From Saturnia japonica (Eukaryota; Arthropoda; Insecta; Lepidoptera; Saturniidae), in the NCBI GenBank assembly GCA_033032175.1, contig CM065334.1:4027705-4091704 (forward strand): 64,000 bases of DNA, written 5' to 3'. Within the stretch, counting starts at the first letter, position 1; each line of letters starts with the position of its first letter. The position numbers were made by a program, and so were the translations under genes. Of this stretch, positions 12,142-23,546 are shown one piece after another. The notes below the pieces were generated by a model, which was not told the DNA's origin, ran no database searches, and worked only from the letters and a program-made list of their open reading frames with translations.

Positions 12142-12915
12142 ATAGATGTTTAGCGGAAGTGAGGAACAGAGTGTAAAGTTCCTCATCCGCCGTAGAAAAG
12201 GGAGGATCTTACGACCAGGCGGGTGTTATGTCTGGCGGGCAGCTGCCCAACGGTTGTTGTCGAGTTCTTGTATATATACTCAATTGTTGGGTTAATTTCA
12301 ATATCGCAATGTAGGATATCAGTTGTGGCGGAGATGTCACTATGTTTAGGATGCGTCAGTTGTGGCGAGAGATGTCGCTACATCACTCCCCTCCGAGACC
12401 GGAGGTCGATAGCAGGTTGAGTCGTCCATTTGTGATGCTTGCCGGGCCAGTGGAATGTTCCAGTGATTCGGAACCAGATGCCGCATAGTTCACGGTGAGT
12501 CGGAACTGTCTGCGGTGATTGCCCCAGTGAGTCGGGGTGATGCTGCAAGAATGCTGTAGTGAGTCGGAGTGGTGCAGTGCTGCATAGTGGCTAGCTGCTG
12601 CTTCGACAACGAGAGAAGTACGTCTCTGCTTGCTGACCGGCCGAAGTGCAGTGTGCTGTGCTAAGGTCGCTAAGAAGGCTGTGGGGGATGCCCAGGAATG
12701 CGCGTCCGCTGCATGCTGGTCGTCAGAATACCTGTAGTAGCCGTGGATGCTGGCTGGCTGTATAACTCGCTGCTCGAAAGCTTGATGAAGTGATGATGAC
12801 GTCACGGTGACGTAGCTTTGAGAAGAAGGTTGCGCTGACGTTCATGCTTGGAGTCACCACTTTAGCGGAGGCGAGACAGAAAAAGGAGGATCCTCTGACC
12901 AGACGAGTCCAGATG
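12142..12915 (+). repeat. unassigned repeat, possible LTR remnant
   Basis: A GC-richer block. TGTTATGTCTGG at 12226 to GATGTCGCTACA near 12382 could be a short LTR (TG...CA with a TATATATA inside). Downstream, short units containing GTGAGTCGG recur several times (12490-12580). A segment at 12151-12230 is partly repeated at 12862-12912 (TAGCGGAGGCGAGA, GGAGGATCCTCTGACCAG). No gag or pol frame is visible. The 140-codon opposite-strand ORF here looks like a by-product of the repeated motif. Confidence 0.3.
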
Positions 12916-13339
12916 AAAGAGCAAATCAACCTTGATCCAAAGTATAATGTACTTTGAAAGTGGCGTTAAAATGCAAAACAGCTTTGACCCAAGATTTGTT
13001 AGGAACAAATCCGCTTCTGTCACAGTCAACCAATCAGAAGCTGCTATTTCAAAATTACTAAGACAACGAATTTCAGATTGAAGCACCTTGTGCAAAAGGT
13101 TTGACTACTGCAACTATAAGTAACCCACTAGTGGGCATCATTAAATTTTAAAAACCAGGGCTTAGCAGGAATGGTATGTTGGATACTTTTATATTTTTAG
13201 GCCTTCAATGTTGAATAACAATGCGCGTTTCCTTTCTTATAAAATCTATGTCTATGAATTAAAAAGAAAATGTATATTAGAGTTGCTATGATACAAACAT
13301 TAAGAAAAGAAAGATGTTATAAAAGAAAAGTGGTTTATT

Positions 13340-14142
13340 TAAAAATCGCCCCGTAATCCTCCTCCTCAACATTCAATGGTTCAGAATTCATCCAAAGATC
13401 TTGCCATGATTGAAAAGTGTGTTTTCGCAAGAGTACGCAGGACTAGAAAGAATGTCTTGGAGTGAATGTCACATCCATAACTTGGCACAAATATCAGCAG
13501 TTTCATTTCCTACAAACCCACAATAACCAGGGATCCAAGCTAAAACCTATTCTAAACCAAGGTTGTGACATTTAAACTATAGCTCTCTAGTTTTTAAAAT
13601 TAGGGAAAAATTTAATTTCGAGGAAATATGAAATTTAGAGATATCCTGCAGACAGCTCATAGAGTCCGGAAAAAAATATTGTTTTGCTTAACTTGTGAAA
13701 CTCATCATATGCTACTGCCTCAAAAATTGCTATAGACTCAATTCAAAATTAGGATGATAGTGAAGGGCATAAGACTAAGAATAATTTTAAATTTTGGGAT
13801 CCATACACCCGCAACAAAAATATGGGGTTGTACTACATAGGTGTCTAGGGCACAAAAGATTGCATATTCTGCAAAAGTGCGGATGAACTACAAAGCACTT
13901 CTTGTGTGATTGTGACCTACTAATACCTAAACGTAACCGGATTCTATGAAAGCACGTTCTGCTTCCAGAAGACGTTCCGTAGCTCTGTGCCAATAAAGTC
14001 CTGCAGTACGTCAAAGCTATAGGACTTGATGGGGCGCTTTAGCAGTGTGGGGCGATCACAGTAGATCTCATTGGTCGCAGTGATACAGGACTGCATAATC
14101 CTACACAGCCCCCGTTTAGAATAATAATAAATAATAATAGGG
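13340..14142. mobile_element. 5'-inverted, truncated RNase-H-bearing LINE
   Basis: The left part reads on the minus strand as an RNase H domain in fragments (IESIAIFEAVAYDEFHKLS near 13690-13750, WIPGYCGFVGNETADICAKL near 13480-13540). The right part reads on the plus strand as the Cys/His segment that follows RNase H in I/R1-type LINEs (CIFCKSADE, then after a frameshift KHFLCDCDLL), ending in an AAT-rich tail at 14118-14142. Order and opposite strands fit an insertion whose 5' part was inverted. Stops and frameshifts make it dead. Confidence 0.6.
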
Positions 14143-14612
14143 TTATTTCGAACCATCAGTGAGTGTTGGTAACCAATTACTCCGTTTATTGTACATGAAA
14201 GTATTCAATAATTGATTTGTAGAAGTATTTTTTTTTGTATTCCAAAATTAGTTGTAATAAAATCTTTTGTGATCTTGCTAACTGGTTGTTATAGTTTTCG
14301 ACGCCCGGCAACACTAATTAATGACAAATTTTGATTGTTTGAATGGATTGTGACATTGACATGTTTGATTTCATTGTGTTTCTCAAGTTATAATTTTTTT
14401 TATTAGTTATTTATGCGAATTGGACAAAAAGTAAGTGCGTACTTTGTTTATATTTATGTTGTTGTATAGTATTTCATATTGGTTAATACGTTTATATTAT
14501 GATTTTCCAAAAAACTTTTTATAATCCTTTTTGCATATCACAGTCAGCTGTCACAGCTGTCAAATAAGTTCTTGCATTTTAACGCAAAGGCGTTGCGATC
14601 GCAGTATATTAT

Positions 14613-14639
14613 GGTCACGTGACCAATTCAACCGCCAAA
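14613..14639. promoter_or_regulatory. asf1 upstream E-box / CCAAT / E2F-like cluster
   Basis: About 140-165 bases before the asf1 ATG lie the 12-base palindrome GGTCACGTGACC (14613-14624), an overlapping CCAAT (14623-14627) and CCGCCAAA (14632-14639), whose complement TTTGGCGG fits the E2F consensus TTTSGCGS. E2F control is known for ASF1 genes in animals; use of these sites here is inferred. Confidence 0.5.
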
Positions 14640-14776
14640 ATGATTGTCACTTTTTTACCGACAGATTGTTTTTCATCGTGTACCTAAAAAAGAATCGGTT
14701 ATTTTTATATTGTTTTCTATCTTATCCGTTCCCGGGAGCATAGTGAAGATTTATTTATATTTGTAACTTCAGAATA

Positions 14777-15427
14777 ATGGCAAAAGTGCACATAACAAAC
14801 GTTGTAGTGCTAGACAACCCTAGTCCATTTCTCAACCCGTTCCAGTTTGAACTAACCTTTGAATGCATCGAAGAATTGAAGGAAGATTTAGAATGGAAGA
14901 TGATTTACGTCGGTTCAGCGGAAACGGAGGAGCACGATCAAGTGTTGGACACGATATACGTCGGTCCTATCCCAGAAGGCCGGCACATGTTCGTCTTCCA
15001 AGCACCTCCACCTGACGTTACGCGGATACCCGAGAACGATGCTCTGGGAGTCACAGTGGTATTATTGACGTGCTCCTACCGCGGGCAGGAGTTCGTCAGA
15101 GTCGGTTACTTTATAAATAATGAATATAGTGAATCAGAGCCGGAATTACGGGAGAATCCGCCAGCAAAGCCCCAATTTGACAAGGTTGTCCGAAATATCC
15201 TAGCTTCAGAGCCGAGAGTAACCAGATTTAAGATTAACTGGGCGGAACCTGACGCGGCCACCGCAACAGACTCTGGTGATGGACATTTAGAGACATCTCA
15301 TGCACCAAGTAATGATTCTTACGGAGCAAGCTTTAATGCGGATAGTCAAATCAGTGGAATAGAGTTTCAGGGTAGTCTCAGTGGTTATGGTGATAACTCT
15401 AACTCAATAGCTCCTATGGAGTGCTGA
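14777..15427 (+). CDS. asf1: histone chaperone ASF1
   Basis: A single uninterrupted frame of 216 codons with a good start context (AATAATGGC). Residues 1-155 are the immunoglobulin-like ASF1 core, almost letter for letter the animal consensus (MAKVHITNVVVLDNPSPFLN onwards). Key residues are present: Glu36 and Asp37 (contact HIRA and CAF-1 B-domains), Asp54, Val94 and Arg108 (contact histone H3). The tail, about 60 residues, is acidic and Ser/Asn-rich, as in other insect ASF1 proteins. ASF1 binds H3-H4 dimers in the nucleus and hands them to CAF-1 or HIRA for nucleosome assembly. No frame breaks; the coding region has no intron, but a donor follows the stop codon by one base, so the transcript probably has a spliced 3' UTR. 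Confidence 0.97.
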   Translation: MAKVHITNVVVLDNPSPFLNPFQFELTFECIEELKEDLEWKMIYVGSAETEEHDQVLDTIYVGPIPEGRHMFVFQAPPPDVTRIPENDALGVTVVLLTCSYRGQEFVRVGYFINNEYSESEPELRENPPAKPQFDKVVRNILASEPRVTRFKINWAEPDAATATDSGDGHLETSHAPSNDSYGASFNADSQISGIEFQGSLSGYGDNSNSIAPMEC

Positions 15428-15428
15428 G

Positions 15429-16575
15429 GTAAGAATTTAACAATTTATCTATAGTTGTACTATAGCCTCTATCTAGAGTTTGTATATTTGAACATGCTAA
15501 TCTCAGGAACTACCAATCTTATAAAGAAGATCTTTTTGTGTTTGTAGGTCATAGATTGAGGAAGGGTCTACTCTAGGCTATGTTTAATCAGATTATTAAG
15601 ACCCTAAGGATCTGAGCAGAAATATAACATGTCCAATACTGCCGGTTGAGGCTAGTTTAGTTTAGTGAGGCTCTAAAAAATAAAGATAACCTGTTTCATA
15701 ATTTTATCAGAAGTCCTATGATGGTTTTTTGTGATTATTTTACTAATATAATAATTTACTTTTTGAAGCATATAAAATATTAATGTATCTATCATGCTTA
15801 AGTACAGATTATAGACAAAATAATTGTTTATTGTTGATCTTCATTATAGAAGGTTCTTTTTTTACTTTTTTCTAATTCATATGAACCTTTGGTTTAATTT
15901 TTAGTAATGAGGTGTAAGGGCCTCTTGTCATTAATTTCAAGAGAAATTATTGTTTTTTGAAATGATCTTACCAAGTCACTTTTTTATTGCCCTACTTTAA
16001 ATTCACAGTATTGTTGTTGCAAATAAAACTTAACATAATATTTAATTCCTTTAACATCTATGGACAAGGTAAAGCTATGATGGCTCGGTTGGTAGGATGT
16101 ATGGACTCCACATCAATTGACCTGAGTTTGAATCCCTGCAATTACCCTGAGCGCCCAGTGAAGGGTATCATTGTGATGAAACCATAGCATGGTGGTAGAG
16201 ATTTATCTAAAGTCCGCATGGCTAGCAACCACCCTCAAGTAGAAAATCTGTCCCTAAGCACCAATAGGTATGTTCCGGCAGCTACTCTTGAGAGCCAGTC
16301 TTTTGCTAATCTTAGCATGCTACCATTTTGGGCCACATCATTAAAATCTGTAAAGATAAAAAAAAATAAGCAAGTTACTTTAATAAAAAATATTTACTTT
16401 TAGATTTAGATTACTTAGTTTTAGATGTAGATGTAGAGTAGTTTTGTAAAAAATTTAATAGTGAATACAGTATGTTAGATTAGGTACCTGAAAATATAAT
16501 TCATATTTGGAAATTAAATGACAATGTACCTATGTGATTTATTTTAACTAAAAAAAATATATCTATTTATTTCAG
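15429..16575 (+). other. asf1 3' UTR intron
   Basis: The stop TGA is followed by G/GTAAGAATT at 15428/15429, a strong donor. A matching acceptor TTTATTTCAG ends at 16575. The intron holds a tRNA-headed SINE. Because the junction is one base after the stop, it should not trigger nonsense-mediated decay. Confidence 0.55.
16077..16340 (+). mobile_element. SINE, tRNA-headed family B
   Basis: Head ATGATGGCTCGGTTGG contains a pol III A-box (TGGCTCGGTTGG) and GAGTTTGAATCCC the B-box. The body is shared with copies at 39160, 46663 and 58431 (GATGAAACCATAGCATGG, TAGCAACCACCCTCAAGT, TTAGCATGCTACCATTTTGG). Confidence 0.75.
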
Positions 16576-17444
16576 ATTGCAAAATGTGGTTCATAGTGAT
16601 ATATCAGGACATGATAAGTGAACAAGCAAGAACAAAGCTAATGGACTTATTATTAGATTTGTATATAAATAACAGACTGATTGCTTACTGTGTATATCTA
16701 AGGCTTGATCAAACTTCTCTTATGTGTTCTGAAAATTGGAAAGATTTTTGTATTATAACATAACATTTAATTGGTAACACCTTTGAATATAATGCTGAGT
16801 TATTTACCTGTACCGCCTGTACAGCCAGGTTTCTGTGTCACTAAAGAGCTCATCTGAATTATGTGTTTTAGTGTATGACAGGAGTAATGTCTCAAGATGT
16901 TGATCCTAAATATTAATTTTCTTAAAATTGTATGACCTATTATCCCTAGATAGTTGGATGTTAAGACTTGTACACACTATGCCCGTGGCACAATCGGTGG
17001 GTTTTGCTGCTGGCATATGCTGTAAAAATCCGCAGTAGGATATGGAGAAACATTTCAGTTATAAGTACTGCATAACCATTGTCACGGGACTGAATTAACA
17101 ATTACATCCCATAGAACCTGCGGAATACCCTGGCAGCTAGTTTTTTGCATCAAGTTGTGTGGTGTCATGCCTTAATGCATTTAGTTATGTTTAGGGCTAT
17201 TGTCTGTCAAGGTCTTCCCGGAAATAGTTGTAGTTTGAAGTGTCCAGGGAGCATCTCAAAGGGGTTTATAAAAGTGTTAATTTTTTTATTATTAGCAAAC
17301 AAATTTAAACAAAAATTATTTATTTTTGTCCAGGGAAAAAATTCGATTTCACTGAAATATCTGGGGATTTTCAAGTTATTGTGATGTGTCAACAATCTAT
17401 GCGATTGCACCTCTAGTTATGCCTGAAGTGTGTATATTAATCTT

Positions 17445-17450
17445 AATAAA
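17445..17450 (+). promoter_or_regulatory. candidate asf1 polyadenylation signal
   Basis: AATAAA about 870 bases into the inferred 3' UTR exon that begins at 16576. Which signal is used cannot be told from the sequence. Confidence 0.35.
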
Positions 17451-17459
17451 ATTATTATT

Positions 17460-18160
17460 CATTTAAAACTAATTATATGGATACCCAATTTCAATATCAT
17501 TGTTACTCATTTAGACTTTGTTTTCATAAGAGATCTTTAATTTTTTTTCAATTATGATGCAATTATTGTAAATTTGATGATACCTATTTTGATGCAATAT
17601 TTGTGAATTGTAAGTTAATTAAAGATGAAGTTATACATTTATTTTAGTCAAGTAAAAATGTTTCTAAATATTTGCAGAGATAAGGATGAAATATTGCAAT
17701 ATAGCTTTTTTTTTGTATTTGCTTATTGGATGTCAATATGTTTCTCCATTCAAAATTTATATAGGATTTAGTACAGTGCATCCTGCAACAGGTTGTATAT
17801 TTAAAAATGTTACATTTGCTTAAGTCTGAATATTGATCAGAAATGTCAATAATAGAGAATGATTTTTATTGTAATTATGTAGAAATATTATTTAAAATGA
17901 GTAGGTTATCTCCAATATTGTCACTTGTATCTGTTGATGACTGCCAGTTGTTACATGGTTATTTTAAATATTCTTAAATTCTACAACAATATATAGTTTT
18001 TTCTTTCATAAAAAAATAATCTGGTAACACTGCTGCCCATTTCATGGATGTACGTCGTCACTCTTGAGTTTTTTTCATTAAATTTGTGTAGCATTTAAAA
18101 TTAAGAGTGTAAATATAAATAGTATTATGTTCGATTTATTTGTTTCATTCAGTACCCTTA
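17460..18160. other. AT-rich intergenic stretch
   Basis: No gene or recognisable element seen. Confidence 0.4.
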
Positions 18161-18162
18161 AT

Positions 18163-18500
18163 CTATACATATAAAAGGTTTTGTCCTGAATGACTGACTG
18201 ACGGATCAACGCACAGCCTAAACCGTTAATCGTAGAGACCTGAAACTTGGAGGGTGTGTTCTTTGTATGACGCAGGCATCCGATAAGAAAGGATTTTCCG
18301 AAATTCTACCCCTAAAGATGTGAAAAAGGGGGACAAAGTTTGTATGGGATAACGTGATTCCTTGGTCCAATCTATTTCAAATTTTGTATAAACCTTTTTT
18401 ATCAGGATTGATGGAAGACGTGTTTCGTATTTTATTGAGATTCATTCCCTAACGGGGTTAAAAAGGCGTAGAAAGTTATTTTAGCGGTGATTTGCTTCGA
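18163..18500 (+). mobile_element. Helitron-type 5' part
   Basis: TCTATACATATAAAAGGTTT with TGACTGACTGACGGATCAACG, then CGTAGAGACCTGAAACTTGG: a frequent 5' half of non-autonomous lepidopteran Helitrons. No 3' CTAGT end was found nearby. Confidence 0.5.
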
Positions 18501-18845
18501 AATTGATATCAACGATCCTTAGTGCTTTTGATTTAAATTACATTTTAATTTGACACATGTTTGAAAACTCAATCCGATTTTATTCAAAAAAGGTTAAACT
18601 CACTTAAAAACTTCAGCAAATACTCTTTAAAATTGGAATGTCTCAAAAGTCACCATTCTATATTAGTATCTCATTTGAAGGTTTCTAAGCTTAGAGAGGT
18701 TACGCAATTTTAGGACACGGCCTCATAGGGACGTAGAGGTAGAGTTCGAAATTGGAAATGGTAAGGACTAGAACATTTTGGTTATAAATTAATTAAATTA
18801 TACGAATCATTGTATGTATATTTAAAAAAAAAAACATTTAAAATC

Positions 18846-19215
18846 TATACTAATACTAATAATATAATAAAGCGGAAAAGTTTTTTGTTTGTTTATTTGT
18901 TTAAACACGCTAATCTCTGGAACTACCAGTCGGATTCGAAAAAATATTTTTTTATATGATAGCCAGACTCACGAGGAATAGTATAGGTTATATAACAGTA
19001 GGCTACAGTTTCTAGCTAGCCTTAAATATTGATTTTTGTTACGTAAGTCTAAACCCTCGCGAACTGCTTTAGCCGCAGGCGCTGGCTTAATGAAACGTCA
19101 ATACAATGTTCTACAAAATATTGGCCATTAGTACCTATATATAAAAAAAGTCAGCAATAGCACATATCTATCTCTTATACATGAGCCACAATAAGGTATT
19201 TTGTCTTTTTTTTTT
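18846..19215 (+). mobile_element. Helitron-type 5' part
   Basis: TCTATACTAATACTAATAATATAATAAAGCGG-like start (with a small internal duplication), then GTTTAAACACGCTAATCTCTGG and TATGATAGCCAGACTCACGAGG. The end is unclear; a separate CACAGTTAGT 3'-type end lies at 20577-20611. Confidence 0.5.
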
Positions 19216-19799
19216 TGTTGAACGCCCCCTTATGTTATCTATTATTTTTTAGTAATAGTATAAATTATATACGATAATTTTTACACGCGTCAAAACAGTT
19301 TATTCCAATACCAGGTGAATATTGTTTAAATCAACTTGCATGTGCCAGACTCTAAGGCTAATTAGCTTGGATACGTTTTTGGGTTTGTAGGGTTAGTGTA
19401 ATATACTGCCTTCTGATTGTGTTTGTTGGGTTACCTACTTAGGTTTTTGATAGTGCTATATTAAAATGTCATTATTATCTTTTCACCAAAATATATTATC
19501 TACTAGGAAATTTTGTAAGTTTTATTTTAAATTATTTCTACTTGGATTATATTTGTAGTTTCAAAAGTGATTGTGAGGTATTAAGAAGGCAATGTACATT
19601 ATTAAAAAATAAAAATACAATTTTTTGGTTAAATTTAAATTAAGAACAATTTTCATTACTAAGAAGAAATTGTAATATAACATTTCGTTATTAGTTATAA
19701 AGTAATAAAACACGTGACTGTGGCGCACTCGCGATATTGTGTACCGAAGATCATCGAAAAATTTTGAAGTACGTAATTTCGGTCATATGTATCTAGAAT

Positions 19800-19935
19800 A
19801 CCTTATACTGTTTACTTTGGTGTACTGTGACTGCGCGCCTACTTCATGCAGTTGCACACGATTCCATTCCCCGCTATACAACCCGCTCCCGTTATCGTCA
19901 GCAGTATCTCGGCCCCGCTAACGTCTGTCGGCCAC
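19800..19935 (+). repeat. dispersed repeat, copy 1 of 2
   Basis: It matches 45403-45538 in the same orientation (ACTGTTTACTTTGGTGTACT, CGCGCCTACTTCATGCAGTTG, CAACCCGCTCCCGTTATCGTC). Class unknown. Confidence 0.6.
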
Positions 19936-21416
19936 ATAGGAGGGTCGCGCACAAACTTTTCGGACTATAACAAAAAGAAAAATCACTTGTGGTGATTAAC
20001 CCACCCTTTCCTATTTACATATATCTATATATGTATTATTATAATAAGTAGGGACGTTTCCGAATGACTTCGTAATCTTCATTCGCTTCTAAAGGGCACG
20101 TTGGATGTTTATCGAACCGTGACGGGTACCTAACTTATTAATAAGTTGAAAGAAAACGAATTTATACGAACAACCAAATTAACACTGAAATCCAGTAACA
20201 AGAATAAGTAGTACTTGACTGACGTAAATTATATATAGTTTTAAATTGCAATGTATTCTTAACATCGTCATGAACTTTATATTAGTAATATTCTCTGTAA
20301 AGTGAAACCAAAACGAAGTTACAGGGGGGTCAAAAGCGCCGTGGGTCGCTATGAGAAAAGGATGGTACGGCCGTGATATTTTTTTAGAAGATGAACAATG
20401 GCCTAGCTACAAATCACAGACTAAAAAATCACGTACTAGGTACAAATCACGTAGGTATTGTAAATTAACAAGTGAATTATGAGTATTAATATACCAACCA
20501 ATATACTGTGTACCACAACAAAATGTAACTAAAAATATTTAAAGTATTATGAATTATCTGTCAGTGATTTATTTTAAATTATAAGCGGGTGAAACCGCGG
20601 GGCACAGTTAGTCCTTTATATTTTGCATTGAAATTCCATTAACAATTTACAGCCAAATCGGCTTGGAGACGTTTTTAAATTTATAGTACCGTATGGTATA
20701 TAGCAGTTATGTTTAGGCAGTATATAGTATATATACGTTAGTAATTCGAGTGCAATGACCGTGGCAGCTACTAGCTAGCGCAAACTGGTTTAATCTGGTT
20801 AAACTCACCGTGTGTAATAACAGGGCCGTATCAATCGCGAGCGGAGATTCATTATGTTGTTTACTTATTATGATCGTAGAAGAATCCTACATATTACTTT
20901 ACACATTTTGAGTGTGTTGGGCTTGCATTTAAAGCTGACTACAAAGTTATTTCAGTACAAATAGGTTGAGAAAATGATAATATTGTCAGTTTCACTTAGT
21001 TCGATCGAAGAGTTTGTTTGGCAATGCAGTTTCGCAACTAAGCATAAATAGTATACCTGTTCACCGACCAAGCCTATTTACAAATGTTTAGTCATCAAAT
21101 TTTCCTATGATTAAAACCACATGTACGGTGTAAACGCTAACTTTCAAAAGAGCATACTTAATGTTACACTTTTTGATATTTATTCTTTTTCACGGGTAGT
21201 TTTAGATGTAACATTTTCAGATTCTTCTTAACAATTAATATCAAAAGTTTTTTTCTGTGCAGAAAGTCGAAACAATTGTTAATCTGTTTCAGGCGGAAGT
21301 AGAAAATAAATTTCGGATAAATTAATTATAATGGATTTCTGCTAAAACTAACTCCTACGTTAATCAAATATTTTTCTTAAGTTAACCAATAGAATCATTA
21401 AATAAAAATAACATAC
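19936..21416. other. intergenic stretch without a gene
   Basis: Mostly unassigned AT-rich sequence; a Helitron-type 3' end (GGGTGAAACCGCGGGGCACAG) is at 20577-20611. Confidence 0.4.
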
Positions 21417-21666
21417 CATCACGCCTGTATTCCCCGAAAGGTTAGGCAGAGGTGTACTAATGTACACCCACAGTTCGCCGAGTATGTTTTTTAGGTCCCA
21501 TGTAATAGGGGGCGAGCCTATTGCCATTAAACAGGCACGAAACCAAACTCCGAGCTGCTACTGAGAGTTTCATAGGAAAAACCCAATAACACTGCTCGAC
21601 CTGGGATTCGAACCCAGGTCCTCGCTCATAGCAGTCGCGCTTAAGACCACTAGGCTAACGAAGCAG
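21417..21666 (-). mobile_element. SINE, tRNA-headed family A
   Basis: Read on the minus strand: head CTGCTTCGTTAGCCTAGTGG (A-box TAGCCTAGTGG), B-box GGTTCGAATCCCAGG, then GAGCAGTGTTATTGGGTTT, a body with GGCTCGCCCCCTATTACATG and an end near GGCGTGATGG. Five other copies are in the window. Confidence 0.8.
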
Positions 21667-22038
21667 TTAATTAAAAGTACCTACCTCTATATAATTGTTT
21701 TTATCATTTACAATATCTATTTTCTAAAGGGTTCCCAAATTGTTGTGTGCCTAGGGACCCCTACGTGGCTAAAGACGGCCCTGTTGATTATGTAAATATA
21801 AGTCGGTGTCTAGATGCAATAAAATCTTTACGATGGATTTTCGCATAGCAACGCCTTCGTCGATCAAATATGGAATAAATAAATAGCAAGCTAAACATAG
21901 TGAAGCGAAATTATTACAAAAGAAACAAATAAACCCCCGACAGCACTCAAAACAAAACGCTTAACTAAAAACTTTTTTCTTTTTCTTTTTAGCTCTTTAT
22001 TTGATTCCCAGGCGTAGTAATTAAATATTATATAGCCT

Positions 22039-22543
22039 ACTAGCTGTGCCCTGTTGTTTTACCCTCGTATAATTGAAAATAAATCATTGATTAATCATTT
22101 TACTTAGTATAGACAATATTTTTATCGTTCCGTCAGGGTTATGCGTCACATCGCACGGCTCGTTCGCACAAATATTACTGTGGTAGTCATAGACCCGAAC
22201 CGAGTGTTGAATTATTTTAATTTTCCAATATCTCCTCAACTATGCGTCAGAATAACATGCTATAAAGGGCAAAGTTTAACTTCATAAAATTGTCTTTATG
22301 ATGAAGTAACTTTTGTTCATAAGGAGTAATATGCCATGCCTAAAAATAATGCTAATAAATCACTTCTCCTTTTTCAATAATACTTAACAAAAGCTAAGAG
22401 TTGTAGCATAATTTTAGATAGCTTATACTATTCCTCGTGAATCTGGAAAAAAGAATTTTTCGAATGCGATTGGCAGTCTCAGAGTTTATTAGCGTGTTTA
22501 AACAAAAAAAAAAAAAAAAAACTCTTCCGCTTTATTATATTAT
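22039..22543 (-). mobile_element. Helitron-type element (first of a head-to-tail pair)
   Basis: The plus strand starts ACTAGCTGTGCCCTGTTG (reverse of CTAGT end) and ends with a reversed 5' part (GTTTAAACAAAAAA, CTCTTCCGCTTTATTATATTA). It abuts the next element directly. A site without this pair is seen at 48433. Confidence 0.65.
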
Positions 22544-22791
22544 ACTAGCTGTGCCCTACGGTTTCACCCATATTAATTTTGATACGACAAACATCGCCAA
22601 CGCAATTTCTTATACTTTGTGTAAAACTATCGACATTTTTATGAGGAATAAATAATTTTTTCAAATAGCTTTATATTGGTGAAAAAATTTTTTTAATCGG
22701 TCCAGTAGTTTTTGAGTTTTTTCAATTACAAACAAAAAAAAACCAACAAACAAAAAATTAAATCTTTCCTCTTTATAATATTTGTATAGAT
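22544..22791 (-). mobile_element. Helitron-type element, complete, 248 bp
   Basis: Both ends are visible on the minus strand: TCTATACAAATATTATAAAG at the 5' end and GTAGGGCACAGCTAGT at the 3' end. It has no coding capacity. Confidence 0.7.
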
Positions 22792-22824
22792 GATAATGTT
22801 AATATTATTAGTATAGGTATTATT

Positions 22825-22916
22825 CTCACAGTTAAGACGAATCTAACGACACCTCGTATGTTAAAATCCATCAAGTCGTTTAGGCTACAGATTGTGCCAA
22901 AGAAATAGATATACAT
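22825..22916 (+). repeat. dispersed repeat continuing around the Helitron pair
   Basis: AATCTAACGACACCTCGTAT and CCATCAAGTCGTTTAGGCTA are repeated at 48438-48530, where they follow TATAGCCTAT directly. So the sequence at 21950-22920 is one older repeat split by the Helitron pair. Confidence 0.6.
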
Positions 22917-23049
22917 AGGTACCTATCAAAAAACATAACCTGCATTTTGTCGCAGTCAAAAAGATGCAACCAAGTCTAATGCGTGTATTACAAAAGACAA
23001 TTTTTAACAAAAAGACAAAATCAATTTCAATGATTTTGAAAAGTTCCCT

Positions 23050-23215
23050 TGTGTATCTTCGAAGTTGAATGTCCAATACCAATTAAATTAAAACGGGACC
23101 ACCCTTGAGGTATCCCCTATCCAACAAAAAAAGAATTATCCAAATCGGTTCATAAACAAAGAAGTTATAGCTGAACATACATTTTAAAAAAACATTCGAA
23201 TTGAGTAGCGGTTAA
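23050..23215 (-). repeat. AACCGACTTC-type repeat (repeat C)
   Basis: The reverse complement of the copy at 37862 (GGTATCCCCTATCCAACAAAAA, CAAATCGGTTCATAAACAAAG, ATTCGAATTGAGTA). Confidence 0.6.
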
Positions 23216-23546
23216 AAACCAGTTAAATGATAAGATTAAACATTGAATAGGTTGTAAACATATGTAATTAATGTTCCATAGAAATACTTATCTCTTTAAG
23301 ATAAGTGTGTTGTTGATTTTCAATGATTACTTAGTCTTGGACGACGGTGCTAGTGTTTTGTTTAAAATTAATATTAGAGTGGGTAAGTTTGTTCCTTTTT
23401 TTTTTACAAATGACTGTACTGTTAGCCATAAGGGCCGTGGAAACTAAGACAGTTTTTACAGCTTCACCGTGGCCTGGAAGCGAACGCTTAAGGCACTCAG
23501 CCGTGAAAGCGTGTCGCTCAAGGTCAATAGAAATTAGAACTACACA

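Noticed and set aside
12383..12805. 140-codon minus-strand ORF
   Set aside because: Low-complexity, built on a repeated GTGAGTCGG motif in a repeat-like block; no domain.
14777..15427. asf1 as a processed retrocopy because it has no coding intron
   Set aside because: The frame is perfect, no poly(A) tail or target duplication is seen, and a promoter-like cluster and 3' UTR splice sites are present.
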